Part shown: positions 1-9,358 of the stretch, one piece after another
Numbering within the stretch: the first letter of the stretch is position 1
Layout: the number at the start of each line of letters is the position of its first letter
Assembly: GCA_014192625.1 (NCBI GenBank)
Contig: BJHM01000001.1
Span: 251,725-315,724, forward strand
From: Planctomycetota bacterium
GTDB lineage: Bacteria; Planctomycetota; UBA1135; UBA2386
Reading direction: 5' to 3'
DNA length: 64,000 bases
Made by a program: the position numbers and the translations under genes
Notes under the pieces: model-generated
The model's database searches: none
What the model saw: the letters and a program-made list of their open reading frames with translations, nothing else
What the model was told of the DNA's origin: nothing

Positions 1-69
1 TCTTCGGTGCCGTTCAAGGTGACTGCTGGCAGCGAGACGCTGGTCACGTGTCCGGCCCACGTGCGGTGA
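1..69 (+). CDS. 3' end of an unidentified gene (partial)
   Basis: The first frame is open from base 1 to a TGA at 67-69, giving 22 C-terminal residues that begin SSVPFKVTAG and end CPAHVR. The alternating polar and hydrophobic pattern looks like the last strands of a beta-rich domain. The gene starts outside the window, so its product cannot be named. The following 225 bases before the next gene hold nothing I can support. The call rests only on an open frame with plausible composition. Confidence 0.4.
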   Translation, partial: SSVPFKVTAGSETLVTCPAHVR

Positions 70-295
70 GCTTGCGTGATCGTTTTTATGTGGCCCGAGT
101 CCGTTTGCGTAGTCGCATAGAGCATTACTTCACTCCGGATGGGTAGCCGTTTGGCATTCGCATGGTGCTTTGCGCTAACCGTTGTGACTCGGCAACCGCG
201 CTTATTCAGGATCGCTCTGGCAGCTCGCTGTCGCAGGTAGTCCGGTGCGTTGCGCACATCCTGCCGCAACTACCCGAGCCACAGATCGCAGGCGG

Positions 296-1036
296 TCACT
301 TTGGCACGCGGTGGACCAGCTGCGGGCTTGCCTGATCGGTCGGCATGATAATGATCTGGTCAATGTTGACGTGTGCGGGCCGCGTTGCTGCCCATGCGAC
401 GCAGTCGGCAATGTCGTCGGCGGAGAGTGGCCGTGTGCCCTCGTAGACCTTGGCGGCGCGCTCTTGGTCGCCCTTGAATCGCACGATTGAGAACTCGGTT
501 TCCACCATGCCTGGGTCAATGCTGGTGACGCGCACGTTGCTGCCGAGCGTCTCCATGCGGATCGCTTCGCAGATCGGTTGCAGCGCTCGCTTGGTGGCAC
601 AGTAGACGCCGCCGCCGAGGTAGGCCTTGTGGCCGCCAATCGAGCCGATCACGAAGATGTGACCACGTTTATTGGTGATCATGGCAGGCAGCACGCGGCG
701 GGTGACTTCGAGCAGTCCTAGCACGTTGGTCTCGATCATTTCGCGCCATGCATCGCCGGTGCCTTCGGCGATTTTCTCGAGGCCGCGCGCGAGGCCGGCG
801 TTGTTCACCAGCACATCGATTGGGCCGTGCGCGGCGATGGCAGCGGCGAGGAATCGTTCGACGCTCGCTTGCTTGGTCACATCGAGTGCGTGGCAGAATG
901 CGTTTTCTTTGATGTCTTGCAGGCGGTCGCTGCGGCGGGCACCGAGCGAAAGCGTGCAGCCAAGTTTGGCGAAAGCATGCGCGCAGGCTTTGCCAATGCC
1001 CGAGCTTGCACCAGTGATGACGACGTGGCGATTCAT
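296..1036 (-). CDS. Short-chain dehydrogenase/reductase, YdfG-like
   Basis: Cytoplasmic NAD(P)-dependent oxidoreductase of the classical SDR family, 246 aa, the normal length. Visible motifs are the nucleotide-binding TGASSGIG (residues 8-15), NNAG (78-81), structural Asn104 and the catalytic Ser132, Tyr145 and Lys149 (YCATK). The C-terminal stretch around IIIMPTDQAS is typical of the YdfG/3-hydroxy acid (serine-type) dehydrogenase branch, which oxidises L-serine, L-allo-threonine or 3-hydroxy acids; the exact substrate is inferred. The ATG at 1034-1036 is chosen because the TGxxxGIG motif then sits at the usual distance from the start; an 86-residue upstream extension lacks similarity and would overlap the upstream gene. 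It is the last gene of a minus-strand run, 11 bp after the TauE/SafE gene. Confidence 0.88.
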   Translation of the reverse strand: MNRHVVITGASSGIGKACAHAFAKLGCTLSLGARRSDRLQDIKENAFCHALDVTKQASVERFLAAAIAAHGPIDVLVNNAGLARGLEKIAEGTGDAWREMIETNVLGLLEVTRRVLPAMITNKRGHIFVIGSIGGHKAYLGGGVYCATKRALQPICEAIRMETLGSNVRVTSIDPGMVETEFSIVRFKGDQERAAKVYEGTRPLSADDIADCVAWAATRPAHVNIDQIIIMPTDQASPQLVHRVPK

Positions 1037-1047
1037 TGAGAAGAAGC

Positions 1048-1839
1048 TTAGCCGCCTGGTCGCAACAAACTCACGAGGTGCCAGAGTTGATCGCCGAGCG
1101 ACAAGAGTGCGACGCCCACCACGACCTTCTTCACTGCCTCTTTGCCATTTTTGACCGTCCATTTGCTGCCAAAGTAGCTGCCGAACGCAGTGCCGAGCGC
1201 GAGCCAGAGTGCGGGCACCCATGCGATCACCACGGCGCGTTCCGGGTGCAGCCACGGTTCGAGCGCAAATCCGGCGACGCTTGCGATCGAGCACAGGATC
1301 ACGATGGCTGCCTTCGCGACGTTGGTTGCGACCAGATCGCGGCTATAGGTTGCTTGCAGCACGAAGGTGGCCATCAGGCCGGTGCCGATCTGGACGTAGC
1401 CCATATGCACGCCGATTAAGAGGCTGCCCAGCAACGTTGCCCATGGTGGCCATGCACGCTGCGGAGCGACTCCAGTCGTTGCCTTCTTCAGTTGCTGAAT
1501 GAGCAACAATAAAAGTACGATGGCAAGGTAACTGCGGAACAGAACCTCGTTGCGCTGGGCTTCAATCAGCACTCCGCAGATCGCACCGAGCATCGCGATC
1601 AGGCCCATGCGCCAAGCCCGCGACTCTGGCCTAAGGCCCATACGCAGGTAGCCAAGCCATGCAAAGATGCCGACGCCAACTGCGCCAGGCCGCGTGCTTG
1701 GGTTGGCGATATCAAACGGCAGTCCGCAGAAGCGTTCGAACGCCATGAAGCCAAGCACGCCAGCACCGCCGGCCACGTTGTTGATTGCACCCATCGCCAC
1801 GCCGGCTGCGACAGTGATCAGCGTTGCGGTGAGGTCCAA
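1048..1839 (-). CDS. TauE/SafE family membrane transporter
   Basis: Inner-membrane protein of 263 aa with about eight hydrophobic segments and two-fold internal symmetry, as in the TauE/SafE (DUF81) family of small anion exporters and importers. The N-terminal segment (AAGVAMGAINNVAGGAG) carries the Gly-rich, Asn-containing signature of the first family repeat. Characterised members move sulfite, sulfoacetate or other small organic anions; the substrate here is unknown. It lies between malate dehydrogenase (10 bp upstream) and the SDR gene (11 bp downstream), so the three are probably co-transcribed. That context is compatible with a carboxylate or sulfonate substrate but does not prove one. 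Confidence 0.85.
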   Translation of the reverse strand: MDLTATLITVAAGVAMGAINNVAGGAGVLGFMAFERFCGLPFDIANPSTRPGAVGVGIFAWLGYLRMGLRPESRAWRMGLIAMLGAICGVLIEAQRNEVLFRSYLAIVLLLLLIQQLKKATTGVAPQRAWPPWATLLGSLLIGVHMGYVQIGTGLMATFVLQATYSRDLVATNVAKAAIVILCSIASVAGFALEPWLHPERAVVIAWVPALWLALGTAFGSYFGSKWTVKNGKEAVKKVVVGVALLSLGDQLWHLVSLLRPGG

Positions 1840-1849
1840 TGCGCAGCGC

Positions 1850-2836
1850 TCAGCCGAGCAGGTCCTTCACCATCTCGCGCTCTTCCTGAAGTTCTTTCCA
1901 AGTGATTTGGGCCTTCGCCTTTGAGAAGTCATTCATCGACAGACCCTGGATGATTTGCCAGTTGCCCTTGCCGTCCGTCGTGCAAGGGAAGCTTGAGATG
2001 ATGCCCTCGGGCGTGCCATAGCTGCCGTCGCTGAGGACGCACAGGGAGCACCAGTTGTCCCTGGTCGTCACGGTGAACAAACTGCGCGCGTGGTCGCAAG
2101 CTGCCTGCGCGGCCGACAGCGCAGATGACTTGCCACGCGCCTCGATGATCGCCTTGCCGCGCTCTTGCACCGTCTTGATAAACGCGCCCTGCAGCCAAGC
2201 ATCATCATTGACCGCTCTAGCCGCAGGCACTCCGTCGATGGTCGCGTGGTGCCAGTCTGGATACTGGGTGTTGGAATGGTTGCCCCAGATCGTGACGTTC
2301 TTCACAAGGGACCAGTGCTTGCCGCTTTTTAGCGCGAGTTGGGCCTTGGCGCGGTTCATGTCGAGGCGCGTCATTGCCGTAAAGCGGTCCGTCGGCACAC
2401 CGCTGGCATTCTTCATTGCGATCAGGCAGTTCGTGTTGCACGGGTTGCCGACCACGACGACGCGCACGTCACTCGCGGCCTTCGCCGCAATGGCGCGGCC
2501 TTGGCCGATGAAGATCTTGCCGTTGTCCATCAACAGGTCCTTGCGCTCCATGCCGGGCCCGCGCGGCTTGCTGCCGACCAGCATGCAGAGGTTGGCATTC
2601 AGGAATGCGATCTCCGGGTTGTCGGTGCAGATGACTTCGGTAAGCAGCGGGTAGGCGCAGTCCTCGAGTTCCATGCGCACGCCGTTGAGCGCGCCCAGCA
2701 CGGGGGTCACTTCGAGAAGCTGCAGCGCAACTTTTTGGTTGGGTCCAAAGATTGCGCCATTCGCGATCAGGGGCAGGAGGGAGTATCCGATTTGACCGGC
2801 GGCACCGGTCACTGCTACACGCATCACGTTGCTCAT
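1850..2836 (-). CDS. mdh: Malate dehydrogenase
   Basis: Interconverts malate and oxaloacetate with NAD in the TCA cycle; cytoplasmic. The 328-aa length and sequence match the cytosolic-type bacterial MDH group. Motifs seen are the dinucleotide-binding [11 protein letters not shown] (residues 10-20), the mobile-loop arginines in [20 protein letters not shown], the TRLDMNRA segment and the catalytic histidine in [11 protein letters not shown]. The start MSNVMRV (ATG at 2834-2836) places the Rossmann motif right after the N-terminus; an upstream in-frame start would add 12 Arg-rich residues with no family match. It follows the histidine kinase gene by 44 bp and precedes the TauE/SafE gene by 10 bp. 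Confidence 0.95.
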   Translation of the reverse strand: MSNVMRVAVTGAAGQIGYSLLPLIANGAIFGPNQKVALQLLEVTPVLGALNGVRMELEDCAYPLLTEVICTDNPEIAFLNANLCMLVGSKPRGPGMERKDLLMDNGKIFIGQGRAIAAKAASDVRVVVVGNPCNTNCLIAMKNASGVPTDRFTAMTRLDMNRAKAQLALKSGKHWSLVKNVTIWGNHSNTQYPDWHHATIDGVPAARAVNDDAWLQGAFIKTVQERGKAIIEARGKSSALSAAQAACDHARSLFTVTTRDNWCSLCVLSDGSYGTPEGIISSFPCTTDGKGNWQIIQGLSMNDFSKAKAQITWKELQEEREMVKDLLG

Positions 2837-2880
2837 CGTGCGCAATCCAAGCAGCCGCGCCCGCGCTTTCAAGTCTGGCC

Positions 2881-4797
2881 TTATGGATGAGGCAGGAGCC
2901 GCTCGAGGACGCTGAGTAGAGTTTGCCGTTCGACGGGCTTCTGCGTGAAGTCAGTGCAGCCAGCGGCGAGGCACCGTTCGCGGTCGCCGGACATCGTATT
3001 AGCGGTCAATGCAACGATTGGTTTTTCGTAGCCCTTGCTGCGCAACTCGCCGGTTGCCTGGTAGCCGTCCATGACGGGCATCTGCATATCCATCAGAATG
3101 AGGTCGAACGGTTGATCCCCGGTCTCGGCGGCCAGTGCCCGATCCACGGCGCTTTTGCCATCGGCGACCACGGTTACCTCGACGCCAAACTTGTGCAGCA
3201 GATGTGAGATCAGGCGTTGGTTGTCCGGGCCATCTTCGGCCAGCAAGATGTGGCCACGCAGTAAGGAGGTCGCGCGCGCGGGCTTCCCGAGGGGGATCAC
3301 TGCGGCCTCGTTTGGCGGGAGGAATTCAGGCTGCACCAGCAAGATCGCGCGCAGATCGCCAGGCTCGATTGTAAATGTGAAGCTGCTGCCGATGCCGGGC
3401 TCGCTGTTGACGTCGATCGAACCGCCGAGCATTTCGACCAGTCGCTTGCTGATGCTGAGACCAAGGCCGGTGCCGCCGAAGCGACGAGTGGTCGAGCTGT
3501 CGGCCTGTGTGAAGGGTCTAAACAGGGTGGCTATTTGCTGGGCCGTCATGCCGATGCCGGTATCGCGCACTTCGATTTGCAGCAGCGATTGCCCATCGTG
3601 TGGCGGCAGGATTTGTGCGGTCAGCGTGATGGTGCCAGCCTCGGTAAACTTGATCGCGTTGCCGCACAGATTGATCAGCACTTGCCGGAGTCGCGTTGGA
3701 TCCGTGGTGATTGTCGCGGGCAGGGGGCCTTTGCTGCACACGGATAAGCGTAGTTGCTTGGCATCGGTGCGAACCCGCATCAACCTTGCGACATCTTCGA
3801 GCAACTCGCTCGGGCTCACATCAATGCGTTCGATGGTCAGCTTTCCCGCCTCGATCTTGGATAGATCGAGGATGTCGTCGATCAACGTCATGAGGTGATC
3901 GCCGTTGCGCAGGATTGTTTCGACTGCCTCGTGCCGTTCCTCTTGCGCGAGCGCGGGATCCATCAGGTTCTCGGCGAAGCCGAGAATCGCCGTCATCGGT
4001 GTGCGGATTTCATGGCTCATGTTGGCCAAGAACTCCGACTTGGAGCGATTGGCAGCCTCGGCCTGAGCGCGCGCGTCTTCGGCTTCAAACTTGGATTGCG
4101 CTAGCTGCACGTTGGCCGATTCGATCTGCCGTGCGTGGCCGATGGATGCCCGTTCGATTGCAGCCTGTTCAGTCTGGTCGCGGAACACATGGCAGAACAT
4201 CGGCTCGGCACCGGGGCGTGAGATCCGCTTGACGTAGATCGAGAGCGGGAACGCAGACCCATCGGCGCGTCGGCCGAGGACGGTGCGCTGTGAACTGGTA
4301 GTCGGCCCTTCGTCTAGATTGCGGCGACGCAGTGCTGGGTCGGGCCGATGCGCATTCACGTCGGGCATCAGTTCTTTGATGTTGTGCCCGATGATGTCGC
4401 CCGCGAACCAGCCAAACATGGTCTCGGCACTCGGACTAAAACTATGGATCCTGCCCAGGTGATCCACGACGACAATGCCGTCGCGCGATGCTTCAAAGAT
4501 GGCGCGACTGTGCGCGGCGTATTCGATGGCGCGTAGTGCCGGCAACAGCAAGCGCGACTGCAGGCGGCGAAACGCGAGCACGATGCCGAGGAGCAGTGCG
4601 GCGGCAGTCGTGAGTAGCATTGCCAGTGGCCAATCCGTGAGGGCCGTCTTTTCGCGCAAAGTCATCGCCAGCACCAGCGTGATGGCGGGCAGCAGCAGTG
4701 CGATGGTGGGCCACAGAATGCGCACTGCAACTGCGCGCTGCTGCTGGCTCGTTGGCTCTGGAAGCGATGTTGACACGAGCGGGTTGGTCCGGGCCAT
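2881..4797 (-). CDS. Hybrid sensor histidine kinase with receiver domain
   Basis: Membrane-bound two-component sensor. From the chosen start there are two hydrophobic helices (about residues 22-46 and 55-75), a PAS domain beginning near [11 protein letters not shown], a short coiled linker rich in Ala, Glu and Gln, a HisKA domain with the phospho-accepting His in [13 protein letters not shown], a HATPase_c domain with N, G1 (DTGIGM) and G2 (GGTGLGLSI) boxes, and a C-terminal receiver whose phospho-acceptor Asp lies in [13 protein letters not shown] and whose conserved Lys lies in TQKPVE. There is no output DNA-binding domain, so phosphate is probably passed to a separate partner. The ATG at 4795-4797 is preferred; a GTG at 4908 would add 37 residues. 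The ligand is unknown. It heads the run with mdh, which might hint at carbon-metabolism sensing. Confidence 0.9.
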   Translation of the reverse strand: MARTNPLVSTSLPEPTSQQQRAVAVRILWPTIALLLPAITLVLAMTLREKTALTDWPLAMLLTTAAALLLGIVLAFRRLQSRLLLPALRAIEYAAHSRAIFEASRDGIVVVDHLGRIHSFSPSAETMFGWFAGDIIGHNIKELMPDVNAHRPDPALRRRNLDEGPTTSSQRTVLGRRADGSAFPLSIYVKRISRPGAEPMFCHVFRDQTEQAAIERASIGHARQIESANVQLAQSKFEAEDARAQAEAANRSKSEFLANMSHEIRTPMTAILGFAENLMDPALAQEERHEAVETILRNGDHLMTLIDDILDLSKIEAGKLTIERIDVSPSELLEDVARLMRVRTDAKQLRLSVCSKGPLPATITTDPTRLRQVLINLCGNAIKFTEAGTITLTAQILPPHDGQSLLQIEVRDTGIGMTAQQIATLFRPFTQADSSTTRRFGGTGLGLSISKRLVEMLGGSIDVNSEPGIGSSFTFTIEPGDLRAILLVQPEFLPPNEAAVIPLGKPARATSLLRGHILLAEDGPDNQRLISHLLHKFGVEVTVVADGKSAVDRALAAETGDQPFDLILMDMQMPVMDGYQATGELRSKGYEKPIVALTANTMSGDRERCLAAGCTDFTQKPVERQTLLSVLERLLPHP

Positions 4798-5074
4798 GTC
4801 ATCGACATTTACCACGCAGTGCTTGAGCAATGGATAAGCCAGCAACGAGATCGTTAGTGGCAGCGTCGTCGCGCTGCGCGCCGTCGCAGTGGCATTGGCG
4901 CTCGCCACTGGGTGTCAATGCGCCTTCGCAAGGGCTCGTGCACGGAGGTCTTGGTCAAACGAGGCCGTAACATGCCGCTTTGATGACGCTTTGTTGGTAG
5001 TTACGCGCAAAGCCTATGGCGCATTCGGACCAGGCTGCTTGCTAGCCAGTGAGGCGACCGCCTAGCTTCGCGCC

Positions 5075-6376
5075 ATGGTATTCCTGAAAGAGTCCGCCGC
5101 CGTTTTGCTTTCAATTCTACCGCTGATCGCACAGGCAGCGCCGCCCTTGGCCCTGGCGCTGCCGTCAAAAGCGCAATTGCGCTGGCAGGATGCCGAGGTC
5201 GGCATGTTTATCCATTTTGCACCCAACACGTGGTTCGACAACGAAGGCGATGACTTGTCGTTGCCACTTGCAAAGATCAACCCAACGGAACTCGATACGG
5301 ATCAATGGGTGAAGGTTGCGAAGGATATGGGCGCAAAGCACATCGTGTTCGTCGCCAAGCATGTTGGTGGGTTTTGTTGGTGGCAGACCAAGACTACCGA
5401 CTATTCCGTGCGCAGCATTCCGTGGCGCGCGGGCAAGGGTGACGTGATGGCTGATCTCGCGGCGTCGTGCAAGAAGGCTGGCATTGGACTCGGCGTCTAC
5501 TTGTCGCCGTGCGATCGCAAGCACGACGTCGAGGTTGGTGGGCACGCAAAGTCGAAGGCGGCGCAAGCTGCATACGAGGAGTTGTTTCGCCAGCAGCTCG
5601 AAGAATTGCTCACGCATTACGGCCCGATCATGGAGGTTTGGTTTGATGGCAGCCTTGTGTTTGATGTGCGCGATCTGCTGGTGAAGCACGCGCCGGATGC
5701 GGTGGTATTTCAGGGACCAGCGGCGTCGATCCGCTGGGTCGGCAACGAGGACGGCACCGCTCCGTATCCGGCATGGAATGGCGCTAAATACGACATGAAG
5801 ACGTGGGGCACGCTGACTGCGAGCGATGGTGATATCGCGGGCGATCGCTGGCTGCCTAACGAGTGCGATGCACGGATGCGCAACACTTGGTTTTGGCGCA
5901 CCGACAACGCCGCCACGCTAAAGACCGTGCCGCAGTTGATGGCGATGTATGAACGCAGCGTCGGTCACGGCGCGTTCCTGCTGCTCAATCACACGCCGGA
6001 TCCAACCGGGCTTATTCCTGTTGCAGACGCTCTGCGCGCGGCGGAGTTTGGCGCCGAGATCGAGCGCCGTTACGGCACTGCGGCGACCGACACCACGGGC
6101 AGTGGCAAGGAGATTGAGATGGCACTCTCCGCACCGCGCGCGATCGAGTCGGTGACGATCATGGAAGACATCGCACAAGGCGAACGAGTTCGAACCTACG
6201 TAGTGGAGGGCCGCGCTGACGGCGCATGGCGCGAACTCAGCCGCGGCACCGCCATTGGCCACAAAAAGATCGACCGCTTTCTGCCGCAGATCATTCAGAG
6301 CCTGCGCCTGCGCGTCACCGAATCGAACGGCGTGCCCAAGATCCGCCGCTTTGCTGCATTCGCTGCGGTGAAGTAG
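5075..6376 (+). CDS. Secreted alpha-L-fucosidase, GH29
   Basis: Exported glycoside hydrolase of family 29, which removes alpha-linked L-fucose with retention of configuration. It has 433 aa with a signal peptide (residues 1-21, ending AQA). The catalytic TIM barrel begins near RWQDAEVGMFIHF. The nucleophile is predicted as Asp191 in MEVWFDGS, and KHIVFVAKHVGGFCWW carries the substrate-pocket histidine typical of the family. The last about 100 residues form a small beta domain. It lies alone, divergent from the histidine kinase and convergent with the Dabb gene. A sulfatase at 59678 would fit a shared interest in sulfated fucose-rich polysaccharide, but the two are 54 kb apart, so that link is inference. 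Confidence 0.92.
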   Translation: MVFLKESAAVLLSILPLIAQAAPPLALALPSKAQLRWQDAEVGMFIHFAPNTWFDNEGDDLSLPLAKINPTELDTDQWVKVAKDMGAKHIVFVAKHVGGFCWWQTKTTDYSVRSIPWRAGKGDVMADLAASCKKAGIGLGVYLSPCDRKHDVEVGGHAKSKAAQAAYEELFRQQLEELLTHYGPIMEVWFDGSLVFDVRDLLVKHAPDAVVFQGPAASIRWVGNEDGTAPYPAWNGAKYDMKTWGTLTASDGDIAGDRWLPNECDARMRNTWFWRTDNAATLKTVPQLMAMYERSVGHGAFLLLNHTPDPTGLIPVADALRAAEFGAEIERRYGTAATDTTGSGKEIEMALSAPRAIESVTIMEDIAQGERVRTYVVEGRADGAWRELSRGTAIGHKKIDRFLPQIIQSLRLRVTESNGVPKIRRFAAFAAVK

Positions 6377-6552
6377 TCTGACCCGCCGTTCCCGCGCGCG
6401 ATTTCAGCATCATTCCGGGTGCACGGCGCGTCATTTTAGCAACTGCGCTGGGTCGCAAGGTGCCTGCTAGTCGCTGTGCGTGGTTTCTCTCTGACGAGAA
6501 TCTGCTGCTCGCTGGCCGCTGATGTTTGTCAGGCCGAAGGCGGGTCTTTCTG

Positions 6553-6852
6553 CTAGCTCTCGCCTTCACCCCACGCCGTCACGCGCGACTCGACTAGCGG
6601 TGCGAGCTCGCGTTCGAGGACTCGCAAATACTCCGGATGGCGTTGGCAGATCTCGAAGGCCGGTTTGCTTTCAAAAGTCGAGAACAGTGCGAGGTTGTAG
6701 CCGCCAGAATCTGGCGCGAGGTTGTGCGTGACGGTAAAATGCTCGACGCCAGGCAGCGTTTCGACCAATGCCTGTAACGAGCTCCGTGCGCCGCGCACTC
6801 GATCGAGGGGAATGCCGGCTTTCAGACGGAATAAGATGGCGCAGTGGAACAT
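6553..6852 (-). CDS. Dabb (stress-responsive A/B barrel) domain protein
   Basis: Small cytoplasmic protein of 99 aa, the length of a single Dabb domain, a dimeric ferredoxin-like alpha/beta barrel. It starts MFHCAILFRLKAG and shows the family pattern FRLK, L..LVETLPGVEHFTVTHN, ALFSTFESKPAFEICQRHPEY. Domain members have no uniform activity; some are cyclases or small-molecule-binding proteins. The ATG at 6850-6852 is chosen because the preceding in-frame sequence is only translation of the tandem repeat. The gene lies downstream of the DUF2203 gene on the same strand, separated by that repeat. Confidence 0.8.
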   Translation of the reverse strand: MFHCAILFRLKAGIPLDRVRGARSSLQALVETLPGVEHFTVTHNLAPDSGGYNLALFSTFESKPAFEICQRHPEYLRVLERELAPLVESRVTAWGEGES

Positions 6853-6920
6853 CGCGCTTAATCGTGCGAGAGGATCATTCTCAAAGCCAGTGTAAGGACG
6901 GTGAAGCGATAATGATGTGC

Positions 6921-7038
6921 GCCCAACCGCGCCCAACCGCGCCCAACCGCGCCCAACCGCAGGGTCCAACCGCAGGGTCCAACCGCAGGGTCCAACCGCA
7001 GGGTCCAACCGCAGGGTCCAACCGCAGGGTCCAACCGC
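6921..7038. repeat. Compound tandem repeat: four 10-bp then six 13-bp units
   Basis: Four perfect copies of gcccaaccgc occupy 6921-6960. They are followed without a gap by six perfect copies of agggtccaaccgc from 6961 to 7038, and then a decayed seventh copy. The two units share the core ccaaccgc, so the 13-mer looks like an expanded version of the 10-mer. The array lies between two minus-strand genes (DUF2203 upstream, Dabb downstream). Open frames across it only encode repetitive peptides rich in Pro, Gly, Trp and Leu, and are not credible genes. Confidence 0.95.
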
Positions 7039-7070
7039 AGGGCCCATCGGCTGGCGGGGGATCACTCGTC

Positions 7071-7472
7071 TTAGACTGCCTTTTGCCGAAGCGGCCGACG
7101 TTGATCCTCTTCTTCGCCGAGTGGGTGGCCGTAGCAGATGCGGTCCTCACCTTCTTCGTAGCAAAAAACCACTGCACCCGAACGGCTTTCGCCCGGGATG
7201 TGAATTGTCAGCGGCATCGGCCGCAAAATCTTCATTCCGAGCGCCTCGAATTCACGGCGGCAGGCGAATAGCACTTCATCATGCTCGTAAATGCGTGCGT
7301 CGAGTTCTGCCAGTTCTTGGCTAAGGCCTTCGGGAGTCTTGGCCTGTTCCATCTGATGCCGCTCGCGCGCCAAGAGCCGCCGAGAATTGCGGCGTTCGGC
7401 AAATTCAACTGCGAGAGTGCGCAGGAGGGGAATCGCTGCGTTGGCTTCCTGCAAAGTGTAGGTGCGCTTCAT
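7071..7472 (-). CDS. DUF2203 family protein
   Basis: Cytoplasmic protein of 133 aa beginning MKRTYTLQEANAAIPLLRTL, a match to the opening of DUF2203 proteins (ANAxLPxLR-type). A central helical region rich in Glu and Arg is probably coiled coil. The second half contains the family pattern in which a residue pair (DARIYEHDEVLF) leads to a conserved beta region (VVFCYEEGEDRICYGHPLGEE) resembling the W.xGE..I.yWH pattern of the family. No enzymatic function is established for it. The ATG at 7470-7472 is chosen; an upstream in-frame start would add 24 unrelated residues. Confidence 0.78.
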   Translation of the reverse strand: MKRTYTLQEANAAIPLLRTLAVEFAERRNSRRLLARERHQMEQAKTPEGLSQELAELDARIYEHDEVLFACRREFEALGMKILRPMPLTIHIPGESRSGAVVFCYEEGEDRICYGHPLGEEEDQRRPLRQKAV

Positions 7473-7639
7473 GGACGGGACCTCATGACGTATCAGGCTT
7501 GCGACGGGTTCCGCTTCCGGCCACATTGGTTTGCCCGGGTTCACTCGGGCGGCCGGTGCGACTGCACAGAAGCTAGCTTTTGTTGCATGAGTGGTAACCG
7601 GGGTGCAATCGAAGCCTCCTTTCTGACTGGGACTTGCTC

Positions 7640-9358
7640 ATGAGCGAACGTGATGTGATGGAGTGTGACGTTGTGATCGTTGGCGGCGGCCCCTCAGGCC
7701 TCGCCACGGCGATCCACCTCAAAAATCTGATCGACAGCCACAACGCGGAAGTTGCGCGCACCGGGCAGGGGCGGGACATGGCGCCGGAGATCATGCTGAT
7801 CGAAAAAGCCGCGGAGATCGGCGCGCATTCGCTATCCGGCGCAGTGCTCGACCCAAAAGGGCTCGATGCGTTGCTGCCAGGTTGGCGCACGATGCAGCCG
7901 AAGGCGCCGATCGAGGCCGAAGTGCAGGATGACTACGCGATCTGGCTCACCGAGAAAGGCGGCGTGCGGTTTCCGATTACTCCGCCGCCGTTGAAGAATC
8001 ACGGCAACTTCGTGATCAGCCTAAACAAGCTGGTGCGTTGGCTCGGTTCGATCGCCGAGCAGAAAGGGGTGCAAATCCTGCCGGGTTTCCCAGGCGCCAA
8101 GTTGCTGCGTACTGGCGACAAGGTCACTGGCGTGCAGCTGCAGGACGCAGGCATCGACAAGCACGGCAAACAAAAGGGCAGCTTTCAGGCCGGCGGCATT
8201 CTCGCTGGCAAGCTCACGGTGCTTGCCGAAGGTAGCCGCGGCTCGATGACGAAGGAACTGATCAAAGACCTGAAGCTTGAAGGCAAAAACCCCCAGGTCT
8301 ACGGCATCGGCTGTAAAGAAGTTTGGGAGGTGCCAAAGGGGCAGTGTCCGCCAGGTTTAGTCGTGCACACGATGGGCTACCCGCTTGACGCGAGCACCTT
8401 TGGCGGCGGTTGGGTTTATGGCATGGGCGAGACGGAAGGGGGCAGGAATCATGTTTCTATTGGCTTAGTCGTCGGTCTCGACTCAAGCGACCCGACGATG
8501 GACTGCCACAGACAGCTGCAGCGGATGAAGCTCAATCCGAAGATCGCCGCATTTTTGCAAGGCGGCAAAATGCTGCACTACGGGGCAAAATCCCTGCCCG
8601 AGGGTGGTCTCTACGCAATGCCGCGCATTTACGGGGATGGATTCCTCATCGTTGGCGATAGCGCTGGTCTGATGAACAGTATGCGGCTGAAGGGCATCCA
8701 TCTGGCGATGCGCAGTGGCATGCTCGCTGCCGAGGCGGCGTTTAGTTGCCTAAAAAGCGGCGATTACACAGCTGCCGCGACGGTGGTCTACGAGCAAAAG
8801 CTAAAGTCCGACTGGGTGCATGACGAGCTGTTCCAGTGCCGCAACTTCCACCAGGGCTTCCACAAGGGACGCTTATACGGGCTACTAAACGCTGGATTCG
8901 CGACCCTGTTCAAGGGCAAGGGTTTCCTTTGGACAGATAATCTGAGCAGCAAGCAGGGACACGCTTACATGGCAAAGATCGCGGACCACTTCGGCGCGAA
9001 TGGCAAGCCAAAAGAGAGCAAGCTGCCAAAGGACGGCTCTTTGACATTCGACAAGCTGACGAGCGTTTATAGCTCTGGCACCAAACACGAAGAGGACCAG
9101 CCGTGTCACTTGGTGGTGTCAGCGCCCGACCTTTGTTCGACGCGCTGCGTGGAAGAATACGGCAACCCATGCCAGCACTTCTGCCCAGCTTCGGTATACG
9201 AAATGGAGGAGAAGCCGGGCACCAAGCATGGCATCGACCTGAAGATTAACGCCAGTAACTGTGTGCACTGCAAGACGTGCGACATCATGGATCCATACCA
9301 GGTTATCAACTGGGTCACGCCTGAGGGCGGCGGCGGTCCAAACTACCAAAACCTCTGA
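7640..9358 (+). CDS. Electron transfer flavoprotein-ubiquinone oxidoreductase
   Basis: Membrane-associated iron-sulfur flavoenzyme that passes electrons from reduced ETF (fed by acyl-CoA and similar dehydrogenases) to the quinone pool. It has 572 aa, the usual length. The FAD-binding motif VVIVGGGPSGLATA is near residue 12. A second FAD/quinone-region motif lies around GDGFLIVGDSAGLMN. The C-terminal ferredoxin-like domain has the 4Fe-4S ligands in CVHCKTC preceded by CSTRC and CQHFCP, and the conserved ending GGGPNYQNL. ATG at 7640 is preferred over an upstream TTG two codons earlier; no clear ribosome-binding site is seen. It stands alone, divergent from the DUF2203 gene; no etfAB is in the window. 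Confidence 0.94.
   Translation: MSERDVMECDVVIVGGGPSGLATAIHLKNLIDSHNAEVARTGQGRDMAPEIMLIEKAAEIGAHSLSGAVLDPKGLDALLPGWRTMQPKAPIEAEVQDDYAIWLTEKGGVRFPITPPPLKNHGNFVISLNKLVRWLGSIAEQKGVQILPGFPGAKLLRTGDKVTGVQLQDAGIDKHGKQKGSFQAGGILAGKLTVLAEGSRGSMTKELIKDLKLEGKNPQVYGIGCKEVWEVPKGQCPPGLVVHTMGYPLDASTFGGGWVYGMGETEGGRNHVSIGLVVGLDSSDPTMDCHRQLQRMKLNPKIAAFLQGGKMLHYGAKSLPEGGLYAMPRIYGDGFLIVGDSAGLMNSMRLKGIHLAMRSGMLAAEAAFSCLKSGDYTAAATVVYEQKLKSDWVHDELFQCRNFHQGFHKGRLYGLLNAGFATLFKGKGFLWTDNLSSKQGHAYMAKIADHFGANGKPKESKLPKDGSLTFDKLTSVYSSGTKHEEDQPCHLVVSAPDLCSTRCVEEYGNPCQHFCPASVYEMEEKPGTKHGIDLKINASNCVHCKTCDIMDPYQVINWVTPEGGGGPNYQNL

Noticed and set aside
1048-1839. Taurine operon suggested by TauE/SafE plus an omega-aminotransferase
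   Set aside because: The aminotransferase lies in the pyrimidine operon 13 kb away, and no sulfoacetaldehyde enzymes are present.
6921-7038. A CRISPR array
   Set aside because: Repeats are 10 and 13 bp and contiguous with no spacers, and no cas gene is present.
6881-7324. Frames translating the tandem repeat into repeating Pro/Gly/Trp/Leu peptides
   Set aside because: They exist only because the repeat unit lacks stops; the real genes on either side begin outside it.
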